From positions 142,463-206,462 of the forward strand of contig JAGYLP010000001.1 of NCBI GenBank assembly GCA_018401015.1: DNA of 64,000 nucleotides, given 5' to 3'. Positions 29,001 through 39,832 of this stretch are shown here, in pieces; the first letter of the stretch is position 1; each line of letters opens with the position of its first letter. The notes under the pieces were generated by a model that was given only the letters and a program-made list of their open reading frames with translations, had not been told where the DNA came from and did not search any database. Both the position numbers and the translations under genes were made by a program. The DNA is from Bacteroidales bacterium. GTDB lineage: Bacteria > Bacteroidota > Bacteroidia > Bacteroidales > M50B96.

Positions 29001-30036
29001 AATAGGTCCGTAACTCCGAGCTGCCAATCAATTCTATTTCAAAGGCTTTGTCGGGCTTGTCGGGTGCTGAAACTCCATGCCGAAAGTGCTTGTTCCCAAT
29101 AAAAACTCGCGCCTCGTCCCATAAATTCTGCTCTAAGAACGATTGTAATAATTCACTTCCGCCTTCCACAATTATCGATTGAATAGTTCGATGATACAAT
29201 TCGTGCATCACTGCTTTAAGTTCGTTTTGGTCGAAGGGAATTCGGATGTATTCCAACTGATGGATCGATTCTCGCTCTTGCTCCGTGAATACAAGAGTAG
29301 GTACGCTTTGATCGAAAAGAAACAAGTCTTTGGGGAGTCGCAGATGCCGGTCGAGTAATATTCGTAAAGGATCCTTCCCTTCCCACAATCGGGCAGTGAG
29401 TTGAGGATTATCGTAAAGAGCCGTATTGGTTCCTACCATAATGGCTTGCTCTTCGGTTCTCCATTTATGAACCAGTCTTTTAGATAACTGATTCGTTATC
29501 CATTGCGGTTTTTGATCGTCGTTGGGTAGCCTTTTTTGGTCGATGAAACCATCTTTTGTCTCGGCCCATTTTAAGATAACATAAGGTCTTTGTTGGGTAT
29601 GGAAGATCATGAAACGCTTGTTGAGCTCATACGCTTCTTTCTCCAATACGCCGGTAATCACCTCAACACCAGCCTTTCGTAATCGGGCTATTCCGCGACC
29701 GGCAACTGCCGGGAAAGGATCTTGGTTTGCAATAACAACACGGGGAATTTGGTAGGATATAATTAGGTCGGCGCAAGGGGGTGTTTTCCCGTGATGCGAG
29801 CAGGGCTCCAAGTTAACGTACAAGGTGCTTTCGGATAGGAGTTCTTTGTCTCTAACCTGTGCAATTGCATTCACCTCGGCATGTGCTTGCCCATAAACCT
29901 CGTGGTATCCTTCGCCAATGATTTTTTCGTCATGCACCACAACTGCTCCAACCATGGGATTGGGAGCTACCTTACCTAACCCATGTGCGGCTAAGTCGAG
30001 GCAACGTTGCATGTAATATTCATGAGTTCGATGCAC
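28987..30036 (-). CDS. ribD: Bifunctional riboflavin deaminase/reductase RibD
   Basis: 349 aa; HAEVNAI...VNLEPCSHHGKTPPCADLI; reductase domain RPYVILKWAETKDG...VGTNTALYDNPQLTARL...EGGSELLQSFL. Confidence 0.97.
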   Translation of the reverse strand: MHRTHEYYMQRCLDLAAHGLGKVAPNPMVGAVVVHDEKIIGEGYHEVYGQAHAEVNAIAQVRDKELLSESTLYVNLEPCSHHGKTPPCADLIISYQIPRVVIANQDPFPAVAGRGIARLRKAGVEVITGVLEKEAYELNKRFMIFHTQQRPYVILKWAETKDGFIDQKRLPNDDQKPQWITNQLSKRLVHKWRTEEQAIMVGTNTALYDNPQLTARLWEGKDPLRILLDRHLRLPKDLFLFDQSVPTLVFTEQERESIHQLEYIRIPFDQNELKAVMHELYHRTIQSIIVEGGSELLQSFLEQNLWDEARVFIGNKHFRHGVSAPDKPDKAFEIELIGSSELRTYFNRE

Positions 30037-30301
30037 GGTGGTTTATCCGAAATTGAGCGGCAAAGGTATCAAGGATTTAGGGAAAAACGTACGCTCAAGT
30101 TGGAAAAACCATCCAATTAAAACCAATACTCGAGGAAGCAAAACAAGGTTCACAATTTCCTTCCAATTCTTTCCTTCTGTTGAAGATACACGACTGCTAC
30201 TCGTTGAATAAAAACACGTGTCATCGACTTCATTTTCGCATTGTTTTTCTCAGTTAGGTTGCTGACTTTTAACCTCAGAAACAGAACGGTTCCTTCAATC
30301 T

Positions 30302-31159
30302 ATGGCAGCTTACTCCGATTTACTTCATCTTGTTCATACTCAATTGGTCGATTTGTATGATTTTCGCGAAAGAGAAGCGCTCATGATTCGCTTGTGGGAA
30401 GATGTTTTGGAGAAGAAAGCCTATGAGCGCCACTTACTTGCAAAAACGGAAGTACCCCGCGAGAAAGAAGTGCTGTTCCGCCAGGTATTAACTCGCCTCG
30501 AAAAGGCGGAACCTTACCAATACATTCTTGGCTTTACCGAATTTTATGGATTAGAGCTAGTGGTGGATCGGTCGGTGCTTATTCCCCGGCAAGAAACCGA
30601 GGAGTTAGTACGATGGATAGTCGATGATTTTGCCGGGAATAAAGAGCTTCGTTTATGGGATATTGGAACAGGAAGTGGCGCGATTGCCTTGGCTTGCAAG
30701 TCGGCACGCCCGGAATGGGAAGTGCATGCCAGTGATGTATCTTCGGAAGCCTTGAAAATAGCCGGGTTCAATGCCACAAAAAATGATTTGACCGTTCAGT
30801 TTTTTCAAGACAGCATGCTTGCGCCCGATTTAGCACTTTGTCCATTTGAACTGGATTGCATCGTGAGTAACCCACCTTATGTGCGTGAGTCGGAAAAGGA
30901 GGAAATTCACCGGAATGTTCTGGAGTATGAACCTTCGCTGGCTTTGTTTGTGAGCGATGAGAATCCCTTGCAATTTTATCGAGCAGTTTTTAGCCTGGCT
31001 CAAACGTGCTTGAAGCCAGGCGGCTGGATCTATTTGGAAATAAATCAGTACTTGCTATCGAATATGGTATTGCTGGCCGCCGAAATGGGCTTTGTTCATG
31101 CCGATTGGAAATCCGACTTGAATGGGAATCCGCGGATGCTGAAAGCGCAGAGGATTTAA
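30302..31159 (+). CDS. prmC: Release factor glutamine methyltransferase PrmC
   Basis: 285 aa; [38 protein letters not shown]. Confidence 0.96.
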   Translation: MAAYSDLLHLVHTQLVDLYDFREREALMIRLWEDVLEKKAYERHLLAKTEVPREKEVLFRQVLTRLEKAEPYQYILGFTEFYGLELVVDRSVLIPRQETEELVRWIVDDFAGNKELRLWDIGTGSGAIALACKSARPEWEVHASDVSSEALKIAGFNATKNDLTVQFFQDSMLAPDLALCPFELDCIVSNPPYVRESEKEEIHRNVLEYEPSLALFVSDENPLQFYRAVFSLAQTCLKPGGWIYLEINQYLLSNMVLLAAEMGFVHADWKSDLNGNPRMLKAQRI

Positions 31160-31506
31160 ACCAATTTATTGGTAAACGTATCGGGGAAGATGAGGGAAGG
31201 TTTGAAGCTTTTTGCTTCTTCGAAATCCATGGAGGCGTAGGAGATGATGATGACGACATCGCCCACTTCGGCTTTACGTGCAGCCGGTCCGTTCAGACAA
31301 ATTTCTCCACTGCCACGCGCTCCTTTAATAACATAAGTCTCGAGTCGTTCGCCGTTGTTAATATTCACCACCTGAACTTTTTCGTTCTCGATCATATTGG
31401 CTGCATCGAGCAAATCCTCATCGATGGTAATGGAACCAACATACTGAAGATTAGCATCAGTAACCGTCACTTTGTGGATTTTCGATTTAACTACTTCTAT
31501 CATCAT
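31156..31506 (-). CDS. panD: Aspartate 1-decarboxylase
   Basis: 116 aa; [30 protein letters not shown] (Gly-Ser cleavage site), [20 protein letters not shown]. Confidence 0.97.
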   Translation of the reverse strand: MMIEVVKSKIHKVTVTDANLQYVGSITIDEDLLDAANMIENEKVQVVNINNGERLETYVIKGARGSGEICLNGPAARKAEVGDVVIIISYASMDFEEAKSFKPSLIFPDTFTNKLV

Positions 31507-31953
31507 AGCGCGACAAAGTTACAAATAAACGCATCTCATTTCCAAGAAAAAAGAATTGATAAGCTGAGCGGGTAGTGATTTGGCCAGAGGAAGGCAAAAA
31601 GCTATGAGTAAATGGCTTTTGGATGCATGGCGAAGCAGTGAGCCGGATTTCCTTAACGCACTCACCACGCCTCAGTAAGGTGCTTTCGAGCGCACTGGAT
31701 TAAGAGCAAGGAAAGTACGAGAATTTCATCCATTTCCCGGATGAATCCGAGTGCATTTCAAGCATTGCTTTTTGATATTAAAAACTAAATTTGCCTGTTC
31801 ACATAAAAAATCATTTTTCTGAGAAAATGGCTGTAACAAAAAACGCCCCCCAACTGTCTTAGGCATTGTGATTTTTTTGAAGGATTTACTTGCAGGAAAT
31901 GCGAAGTAAGTGTTGCTCTGAACCATGTTTATTAATACTATAAAAACCAAATC

Positions 31954-34779
31954 ATGACTAGAAAACTAATGTTTTTGCTCGCCCTTGTTTGGGTAATGAG
32001 TCAGCAAGCAATGGTAATGGCACAGGTTGGATTGCCAACCGACCCACTACCTATCGACAGTAAGGTAAAAATTGGCAAGCTGGAAAACGGTCTTACCTAC
32101 TATATCCGTCAGAATGCTAAACCGGAGAATCGGGTTGAGCTCACTTTGGCGGTCAATGCCGGATCAATTTTAGAAGATGAAGATCAGCTTGGGCTGGCTC
32201 ACTTCCTCGAGCACATGGCCTTTAATGGCACCACCAATTTTCAGAAGCACGAAATCATCGAGTTCCTCGAATCGCTCGGAATGCAATTCGGTCCCGAGGT
32301 AAATGCTTATACTAGTTTCGACGAAACGGTTTACGGAATTAAAGTTCCACTCGACAAACCGGAATACCTCGATAAAGGTTTGTTAGTTCTTCACGATTGG
32401 GCCAACGAAATTAGCATCGAGGCCGAAGAGGTCGATAAAGAGCGTGGAATTATCGAAGAAGAATGGCGCATGGGCCAAGGTGCCAACGATCGTATGCGTC
32501 GGAAGTATTTTCCAGTAATGCTCTATAATTCTTTGTACGCCGATCGCTTACCCATTGGAAGCATGGACGTTGTGAAGAATTGTCGTCCGGAAGCGATTCG
32601 TCGCTTTTTCGAAGATTGGTATCGTCCGGATTTAATGGCTGTTGTGGTTGTTGGCGACATCAATCCGGAAGAGATTGAAAAGAAAATCATTGCCCAATTC
32701 TCGAAATTAGAAATGCCTGCTAATCCCCGTGAACGGAAGTATTTCGATGTGCCCGACCATGAGGATACCAAAGTAGTTGTAGCGACCGATAAAGAAGCGC
32801 AACAAACAACTATTCAGCTTTTCTACAAACACGATCGTGCCGATTTAGTTACCCACGAAGATTATCGTAACTCGATTGTACGTCAGCTCTATAATAGCAT
32901 GATTAATACTCGTTTGCAAGAAATGTTGGTTCAAGAGAATCCTCCCTTCATTTATGGATTCTCCGGTTATAATCAGTTTATTAGCAACAAAGACGCCTAT
33001 TTTACCATTGCAATGACCAAACCCGAAGATATCCGTACTTCCTTGTTTGCAGTGGTGAAAGAAAACGAACGGGTTCGTCAGCATGGATTCTTAGGGTCAG
33101 AGTTAGAACGTGCTAAAAAATCCCTCCTCAAGACGATTGAAAAAGCCTACAACGAACGCGAAAATAGTGAGTCCGATAATTATGTGCGTGAATACGTAAG
33201 CCATTACATGCCTCCCCATCCTGCTATTCCCGGCATTGAATACGAATACGAATTGTATAACCATTACGTAAGTGAAATTAGACTTACCGAAGTGAATTCA
33301 TTGGCCGACCAATGGTTACGCGATGAGAACCGGGTGCTTATTTTATTGGGAACCGAAAAAGAAGACGTGGTTTATCCGAACGAAGAGGAATTATTGGGCT
33401 GGTTAAACGAAGCATCGAAGCAAACGGTTGAGCCTTACAAAGACAATATGTCGGATATGCCTTTGCTCGCAAAAGAACCTGAAGCCGGTAAAGTTGAAAA
33501 AGCGAAAAAGAATAAAAAGCTCGATTATACTACCTACACTTTAAGTAATGGAGCGAAAGTGATCATTAAGCAAACCGATTTCAAACAAGATGAGATTCTC
33601 TTCCGCGCCTACAGTTTAGGTGGATCTTCTGTTTTGGATCAAAAAGACGATGCCAATGCTAAAATGGCCGCCGATATTGTGTCGGAATCCGGTTTAGGTA
33701 ATTACGATAAGGTTCAGTTAGAAAAATTCTTATCCGATAAAAATGTATCGCTGTCGCCCTATATTAGCGAAACGACCGAAGGTTTAAGCGGACGAACCAG
33801 TCCTTCCGATTTAGAAACTTTCCTCCAATTGGTTTACGCTCATTTTCAAAATCCACGTAAGGACGAAACAGCCTTCAACTCGTTAATGACGCGTACCAAG
33901 TCGGCTATTGAAAACCGAAATTTATCGCCGGAAAATGTATGGCGCGATTCCGTTACGGTCATCATGTCGGGTCATCATCCTCGCAAACGACCCATGTCGG
34001 TCGAAATGTTGAATGAAGTCGATTTTGGACGTTCACTCTACGTTTATAAGAATCGTTTCTCCGACCCAAATAATTTCGTGTACATGTTTGTTGGTAATAT
34101 CAATACCGATGAGGCTTTACCTTTAATCGAGAAGTACATTGGTGGAATGGATGTACTGCTGCGCGAAGAAACTTACCGCGATATGGGTATTACAAAGCCA
34201 TCCGACCGTAAAATGTATCCGGTTTATGCCGGTGCTGAGCCAAAGAGTATGGTTTATACCAGCTATCACAGCAAATTTGGCTATAGCTCGGAGGAATTAA
34301 CCCAAATCGACCTGGTGAGCAAGATCCTGGGTACTCGTTTACTCGAAACTATTCGCGAAGACGAAAGTGGTGTTTACTCGATTGGAGCTTATCCGAATGT
34401 AGAACACTATCCGGTTTCGGAATACAGCATTCTGATTTATTTCGGTTGTTCTCCCGATAATGTTGAGCGCTTAAATAATGAGGTTCAAAAGCAGATTGAT
34501 CATTTTATTGCAAATGGTCCAACGCAAGAAGAACTCGACAAAGCGATTAAAAAGAAATTACGCGAGCGGGAAACCGGTATCAAAGAGAATCGCTTCTGGT
34601 TGAATGCCTTGTACAATTTTGAGTACCATGGAGCCAATCCAAAAGAATTCCTGAAATACGAAAAGAAACTAGAAAAAGTGACTGCCGAGGAAATTAAAGA
34701 AGCTTTTGGCAAGTTCCTGGGAGAAAATATTCCTCGAACCACCATTGCTCTCTTCCCTGAGGATATGGCTCAGAACTAA
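31954..34779 (+). CDS. M16 family zinc metallopeptidase, secreted
   Basis: 941 aa; signal peptide; HFLEHMAFNGT zinc-binding motif; two M16 halves. Confidence 0.96.
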   Translation: MTRKLMFLLALVWVMSQQAMVMAQVGLPTDPLPIDSKVKIGKLENGLTYYIRQNAKPENRVELTLAVNAGSILEDEDQLGLAHFLEHMAFNGTTNFQKHEIIEFLESLGMQFGPEVNAYTSFDETVYGIKVPLDKPEYLDKGLLVLHDWANEISIEAEEVDKERGIIEEEWRMGQGANDRMRRKYFPVMLYNSLYADRLPIGSMDVVKNCRPEAIRRFFEDWYRPDLMAVVVVGDINPEEIEKKIIAQFSKLEMPANPRERKYFDVPDHEDTKVVVATDKEAQQTTIQLFYKHDRADLVTHEDYRNSIVRQLYNSMINTRLQEMLVQENPPFIYGFSGYNQFISNKDAYFTIAMTKPEDIRTSLFAVVKENERVRQHGFLGSELERAKKSLLKTIEKAYNERENSESDNYVREYVSHYMPPHPAIPGIEYEYELYNHYVSEIRLTEVNSLADQWLRDENRVLILLGTEKEDVVYPNEEELLGWLNEASKQTVEPYKDNMSDMPLLAKEPEAGKVEKAKKNKKLDYTTYTLSNGAKVIIKQTDFKQDEILFRAYSLGGSSVLDQKDDANAKMAADIVSESGLGNYDKVQLEKFLSDKNVSLSPYISETTEGLSGRTSPSDLETFLQLVYAHFQNPRKDETAFNSLMTRTKSAIENRNLSPENVWRDSVTVIMSGHHPRKRPMSVEMLNEVDFGRSLYVYKNRFSDPNNFVYMFVGNINTDEALPLIEKYIGGMDVLLREETYRDMGITKPSDRKMYPVYAGAEPKSMVYTSYHSKFGYSSEELTQIDLVSKILGTRLLETIREDESGVYSIGAYPNVEHYPVSEYSILIYFGCSPDNVERLNNEVQKQIDHFIANGPTQEELDKAIKKKLRERETGIKENRFWLNALYNFEYHGANPKEFLKYEKKLEKVTAEEIKEAFGKFLGENIPRTTIALFPEDMAQN

Positions 34780-34804
34780 TCTCACTGGCTGTTTTAAGTT
34801 TGAA

Positions 34805-34845
34805 ATGGACAAAGCGCTTTTTTAAGCGCTTTGTCCATTTTTTTT
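34805..34845 (+). terminator. Strong intrinsic terminator after M16 gene
   Basis: Perfect 15-bp stem ATGGACAAAGCGCTT-TTTT-AAGCGCTTTGTCCAT followed by T-tract. Confidence 0.93.
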
Positions 34846-34873
34846 GTCCTATCCGGAAGGGGTTTCGAGCCTA

Positions 34874-34887
34874 TGCAAACGATTGCA
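34874..34887. promoter_or_regulatory. Possible LacI-family-type operator upstream of amylase
   Basis: TGCAAACGATTGCA: arms TGCAA/TTGCA perfectly complementary with central CG, about 110 nt upstream of the amylase ATG. Confidence 0.35.
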
Positions 34888-34998
34888 ACAGTTCCTTCCG
34901 TTTGCTGATTTTTATTTGAATAATTAGCGTGTTATCAGTATTTTACCACAGATTAAGAACGTACTTTTATCGCGATACTATCCTAAAAATTTGTCCAC

Positions 34999-37836
34999 AT
35001 GATACCAAGACTCCTCTCTTTCCTTTTCCTTAGCCTGATGCTTCCTTTTGTAGGATATGCTCAGCTTATTTCCAGCGATCCTGCTTTTCCAACCGATAAC
35101 CAATCGGTGGTAATTACTTTCGATGCAACCGAAGGTAGTGGCGGTTTAGCGGGTTATACCGGCGATGTATATGCGCATACCGGTGTCATAACTAATTTGA
35201 GTACCTCCGGTTCCGATTGGAAATACGTAGTGACCAATTGGGGCCAAAACACACCCGCTACCAAATTAACCCGAATAGACGATGACCTCTACACACTCAC
35301 CATTGGTCCAAGCATTCGGGATTATTACGGAGTGAATGCTTCGGAAACAATTTTACAAATGGCCTTTGTGTTTCGCTCGGATGCTCCTGTTTCCGGAACC
35401 ACTTACCTCGAAGGGAAAACCGCAACCGGTGGCGATATCTTTGTCGATGTTTATGCCGGCGGAAATCTCAACGTAAGTTTTCTGGTGCCCGATAGCTATG
35501 GATCCTTACTCGAATTAAACGACCAGCTACAGGTGTCGATTGCAGCCGATATGAATACCGAACTGAGCCTCTATGTGAACGGAGTGTTGCATACGCAGGT
35601 GCAGTCGAGTAGCTTGCAAACCACTCTCACCGCTTCTTCCTATGGAAAATACCGCCTGAAAGCAGTTGCTTCCGATGGAACCAACGAAGTGGCCGACTCC
35701 GTTTATTACTACGTGCGACCGGCTGTTACTACCGCTTCCTTACCGGCTGGCGTGGAGTACGGAATTAATTACATCGACGATGAAACCGTAATCTTAGCTT
35801 TGCATGCACCACAGAAAGTGTATGCCTTTGCTCCGGGCAGCTATTCCAACTGGGAACTAGGCGATGAAACCTACATGAAACGAACCCCCGATGGAACTAC
35901 CTATTGGGTGCAACTCAACGACCTTACACCGAACGAAGCTTATTCGTATCAGTACTGGTTGAATGGAGGATTAAAAGTAGCCGATCCGTATTGCGAAATG
36001 ATCCTTGATCCGTGGAGTGACAAGGATATTCCGGAAGCCAGTTATCCCAATCTACTCGAATATCCCGAAGGGAAAGCAGAAGGAATTGTGAGCGTTTTTC
36101 AAACGGCTCAAGAGGAGTACAATTGGTCGGTTACGAATTTTACACCCCCGGCAAATGAAAAAATGGTGGTTTATGAACTTTTAGTTCGCGATTTTACCGA
36201 TGCTCGTAATTATCAAACCTTAATCGATACCCTGGCCTACCTCGAGTACCTCGGGGTTAACGTAATTGAGCTGATGCCGGTAAACGAATTTGAAAACAAC
36301 ATTAGCTGGGGATATAACCCAAGCTTCTACTTTGCAGTGGATAAGTTCTATGGAAGCAAGGATAAACTGAAAGAATTCATCGATGCTTGCCATGAGCGGG
36401 GAATGGCCGTCATTCTTGATATCGTGCTGAATCACTCCTTTGGTCAATCGCCAATGGTTCAGCTCTATTGGGATGCGGTTAACAACCGTCCTGCTGCTAA
36501 TAACCCGTGGTTTAATACCGAACCTAAACACGATTACAATGTGGGATACGATTTCAATCATGAAAGTGTACATACTCGCACCTTCTCGAAACGTGTACTT
36601 GCTTTTTGGTTGGAAGAGTTCAAGGTTGATGGCTTTCGGTACGACCTTTCCAAAGGATTTACTCAGGTGAATACTCTCGGAAATGTTTCAGCCTGGGGTA
36701 ATTACGATGCCAGCCGGGTTGCTATCCTAAAAGATTATGGCGATCATGTTTGGGATATTAAACCAAACGCCTGGAATGTACTGGAGCACTTTGCCGACAA
36801 CAATGAAGAAACCGAATTAGCCAATTACGGATTCATGTTTTGGGGCAATATGAATTATAACTACAACGAAGCAACGATGGGTTATCCAGGTAACGACCTC
36901 AGCTGGGGCCTTTACACCAATCGCGGATGGAACGAGCCTAACCTCATTACCTATATGGAAAGTCACGACGAAGAGCGGCTTATGTACAAGAATTTAGAAT
37001 ATGGAAACTCCAGTGGTTCCTACGATATTACGCAACTTCCCACAGCCCTCGACCGGGTCGAATTGGCGGCTTGTTTTTTCTTCCCCCTGCCCGGACCCAA
37101 GCTTTTGTGGCAGTTTGGAGAATTAGGCTACGACGTGAATATCGACTATAATGGACGAACCGGAATTAAACCTACGAAGTGGAATTATTTCTTCGAGCAG
37201 GACCGAAATCATTTGTTTCACATCTTCCGAGCGCTCATTCATCTGAAAGTACATGAACCTACCTTCAGCACCCTCGATTATTCGGCTTCGCTGAATACTT
37301 TTGGGAAGCGCATCAATTTGAATCATCCCGATATGAATGCGACCATTGTAGGAAACTTCAATGTGACCAGCCTCGAGGTGATTCCAAACTTCCAGCATAC
37401 CGGTTGGTGGTATAATTATTTCACCGGCGATTCTATCGAGGTAACCAGCCCTACAGCACCGCTAGAATTAGCCCCAGGAGAGTACTTGTTGTTTACCGAT
37501 GTAAAACTCGATCCTCCGGTATTGGAATACATTCCGGTATCGATCGAGGAGAACGAAATGAATTCTTTCGTCGGAACGATTTACCCGAACCCATCGGCTA
37601 ATAACTTTACCTTGGAGTTTGAATTGCCTCGCGATGAATGGATTACTGCTTCGGTTTACGATGCCAATGGTCAGTTAGTGGAAGTTTTACATCATGGTCG
37701 ATTAGCTAAAGGGCAACAGCAATTGGTTTGGACGGGGAATACGGCATCGGGTGCAGAGGCACCAGCCGGTTTATACTTCCTTCGTATAGCCGGTGCCAAA
37801 GAGGCGATGACTCATAAGCTGATTAAAACACCCTAG
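34999..37836 (+). CDS. GH13 alpha-amylase family protein with T9SS type A C-terminal sorting domain
   Basis: 945 aa; signal peptide; ILDIVLNHSFG, VDGFRYDLSKGF, YMESHDEERL; C-term IYPNPSANNFTLEFELP...AGLYFLRIAGAKEAMTHKLIKTP. Confidence 0.95.
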   Translation: MIPRLLSFLFLSLMLPFVGYAQLISSDPAFPTDNQSVVITFDATEGSGGLAGYTGDVYAHTGVITNLSTSGSDWKYVVTNWGQNTPATKLTRIDDDLYTLTIGPSIRDYYGVNASETILQMAFVFRSDAPVSGTTYLEGKTATGGDIFVDVYAGGNLNVSFLVPDSYGSLLELNDQLQVSIAADMNTELSLYVNGVLHTQVQSSSLQTTLTASSYGKYRLKAVASDGTNEVADSVYYYVRPAVTTASLPAGVEYGINYIDDETVILALHAPQKVYAFAPGSYSNWELGDETYMKRTPDGTTYWVQLNDLTPNEAYSYQYWLNGGLKVADPYCEMILDPWSDKDIPEASYPNLLEYPEGKAEGIVSVFQTAQEEYNWSVTNFTPPANEKMVVYELLVRDFTDARNYQTLIDTLAYLEYLGVNVIELMPVNEFENNISWGYNPSFYFAVDKFYGSKDKLKEFIDACHERGMAVILDIVLNHSFGQSPMVQLYWDAVNNRPAANNPWFNTEPKHDYNVGYDFNHESVHTRTFSKRVLAFWLEEFKVDGFRYDLSKGFTQVNTLGNVSAWGNYDASRVAILKDYGDHVWDIKPNAWNVLEHFADNNEETELANYGFMFWGNMNYNYNEATMGYPGNDLSWGLYTNRGWNEPNLITYMESHDEERLMYKNLEYGNSSGSYDITQLPTALDRVELAACFFFPLPGPKLLWQFGELGYDVNIDYNGRTGIKPTKWNYFFEQDRNHLFHIFRALIHLKVHEPTFSTLDYSASLNTFGKRINLNHPDMNATIVGNFNVTSLEVIPNFQHTGWWYNYFTGDSIEVTSPTAPLELAPGEYLLFTDVKLDPPVLEYIPVSIEENEMNSFVGTIYPNPSANNFTLEFELPRDEWITASVYDANGQLVEVLHHGRLAKGQQQLVWTGNTASGAEAPAGLYFLRIAGAKEAMTHKLIKTP

Positions 37837-37922
37837 GATTGCCCGGCTGAAGCAAATTTCCAACTTAGCTCGGATTGCTTCATTATCTTTGTGCTCTTGT
37901 ATCAAAACGCCAGGGAGCAATC

Positions 37923-39827
37923 ATGGATTCTATACTTCATCAAATATCTTGTCCGGCCGATTTAAAACCGCTTGCTATTGCGGATTTAAATCGGCTTTCG
38001 GATGAATTACGGCAGTTCATTATCGATGCTGTATCGGTGAATCCCTCTCACTTGGGATCGAGCCTGGGAGTGGTTGAACTTACCCTGGCCCTCCATTATG
38101 TGTATGATGCTCCCTTCGATAAAATTATCTGGGACGTGGGGCATCAGGCATACGGGCATAAAATCTTAACCGGGCGCCGTCCTCTTTTTTACACTAATCG
38201 GAAATATCGCGGCATAAGCGGTTTCCCGCGCCGGAGCGAGAGCGAATACGATGTTTTTGGAACGGGTCATGCCAGTACATCCATTTCGGCAGCTTTAGGG
38301 ATGGACATTGCGATGCGCGAAAAGCAACCTCGTCCTCACGTGGTAGCGGTAATAGGCGACGGAGCACTTACCGGAGGAATGGCCTTCGAAGGACTCAATC
38401 ATGCGGGTATCCAGAATAGTAATTTGCTGGTGATTTTGAACGATAATCACATGGCTATCGATCCCAGTGTGGGTGCGCTCAAACATTACCTACCCGAAAT
38501 GACGGCAGCTGTGAGTAGTCTGGAAAATCGCCGGAAAGACTTTGCGATAATTCTCGAAAGTTTAAAAAATCAGGGAGAAGCAGCTCGTGAAATGGCTCAA
38601 CGGCTGGAGGATATGTTAATGCCGGTGCTCGAGAAACAAAGTAACTTTTTCGAGGCGCTTCAGTTTCAGTACTTTGGTCCGGTAAACGGTCATAGTATCG
38701 AAGAATTAGTTCGAGCGCTCAACAGCATTAAAGATTTACCCGGGCCTAAAATTTTACATGTCCTCACGACTAAGGGGAAGGGCTTCAAACAAGCCGAACA
38801 GAATCAAACGGAGTGGCATCATCCGCCTGCGAAATTCAATTCGCAAACCGGTGAAATGCTCATCTCTTCCAATCAAAATCCACATCCACCTCGCTTTCAA
38901 GAGGTGTTTGGACATACTTTGCTCGAATTAGCCCGACTCGATGAACGGATAGTTGGAATAACTCCAGCCATGCCTAGCGGTTCGTCGATGAATATTTTAA
39001 TGGAAGCGATGCCCGATAGAGCCTTCGATGTGGGAATTGCGGAACAGCATGCGGTTACTTTTTCGGCCGGTTTGGCATTGGAAGGGAAAATCCCTTTTTG
39101 CAATATTTATTCAACTTTCCTGCAACGTGCTTACGATCAGTTGATACATGATGTTGCACTGCAGGAAATCCCGGTGGTTTTTTGTCTCGATCGGGCAGGA
39201 TTAGTGGGAGCCGATGGTGCCACTCATCACGGGAGCTTCGATTTAGCCCTTTGCCGAACCATTCCAAATTTGATCATAGCATCGCCATTGAATGAGCACG
39301 AGCTTCGAAATTTGCTTTTCACCGCTTGGCAATACCGCGAGGCACCTTTTGTAATTCGATATCCGCGAGGGCGCGGAAGCTTGCTCGATTGGCGCAATGA
39401 ATTTGAATTCCGCGAACCGGGAAAAGGAAGCGTCCTGCGCGAAGGCAAGCGGATCGTTGTGCTCAGCATCGGACCGGTAGGTGTGGACGCGATGGAGGTA
39501 ATTGATTCATTGAGCCAGACTTACGGACCAATTGCCTTATTCGATATGCGCTACCTCAAACCAATCGACGAATCGCTGTTGCATCGGGCTTATACGGAGT
39601 TCGATGCAATTTTAACCATCGAAGATGGATCCATTAAGGGCGGATTGGGTTCGGCCGTGCTCGAATTTGCTTCGGATAATCACTATGTAAAACCGCTTAA
39701 GCGCCTCGGGATTCCCGACTATTTTGTGGAACAAGGTAGTCCGGAAGAGCTGCGGGCAGAATGTGGTTTCGATTCCGAGGGCATAAGAAAGGCATTGTTG
39801 GAACTTATCAAAAAGCTGGAGGAATAA
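37923..39827 (+). CDS. dxs: 1-deoxy-D-xylulose-5-phosphate synthase
   Basis: NPSHLGSSLGVVELTLALHYV, GDGALTGGMAFEGLNHAG, GIAEQHAVTFSAGLA; ATG at 37923. Confidence 0.97.
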   Translation: MDSILHQISCPADLKPLAIADLNRLSDELRQFIIDAVSVNPSHLGSSLGVVELTLALHYVYDAPFDKIIWDVGHQAYGHKILTGRRPLFYTNRKYRGISGFPRRSESEYDVFGTGHASTSISAALGMDIAMREKQPRPHVVAVIGDGALTGGMAFEGLNHAGIQNSNLLVILNDNHMAIDPSVGALKHYLPEMTAAVSSLENRRKDFAIILESLKNQGEAAREMAQRLEDMLMPVLEKQSNFFEALQFQYFGPVNGHSIEELVRALNSIKDLPGPKILHVLTTKGKGFKQAEQNQTEWHHPPAKFNSQTGEMLISSNQNPHPPRFQEVFGHTLLELARLDERIVGITPAMPSGSSMNILMEAMPDRAFDVGIAEQHAVTFSAGLALEGKIPFCNIYSTFLQRAYDQLIHDVALQEIPVVFCLDRAGLVGADGATHHGSFDLALCRTIPNLIIASPLNEHELRNLLFTAWQYREAPFVIRYPRGRGSLLDWRNEFEFREPGKGSVLREGKRIVVLSIGPVGVDAMEVIDSLSQTYGPIALFDMRYLKPIDESLLHRAYTEFDAILTIEDGSIKGGLGSAVLEFASDNHYVKPLKRLGIPDYFVEQGSPEELRAECGFDSEGIRKALLELIKKLEE

Positions 39828-39832
39828 ATTCT

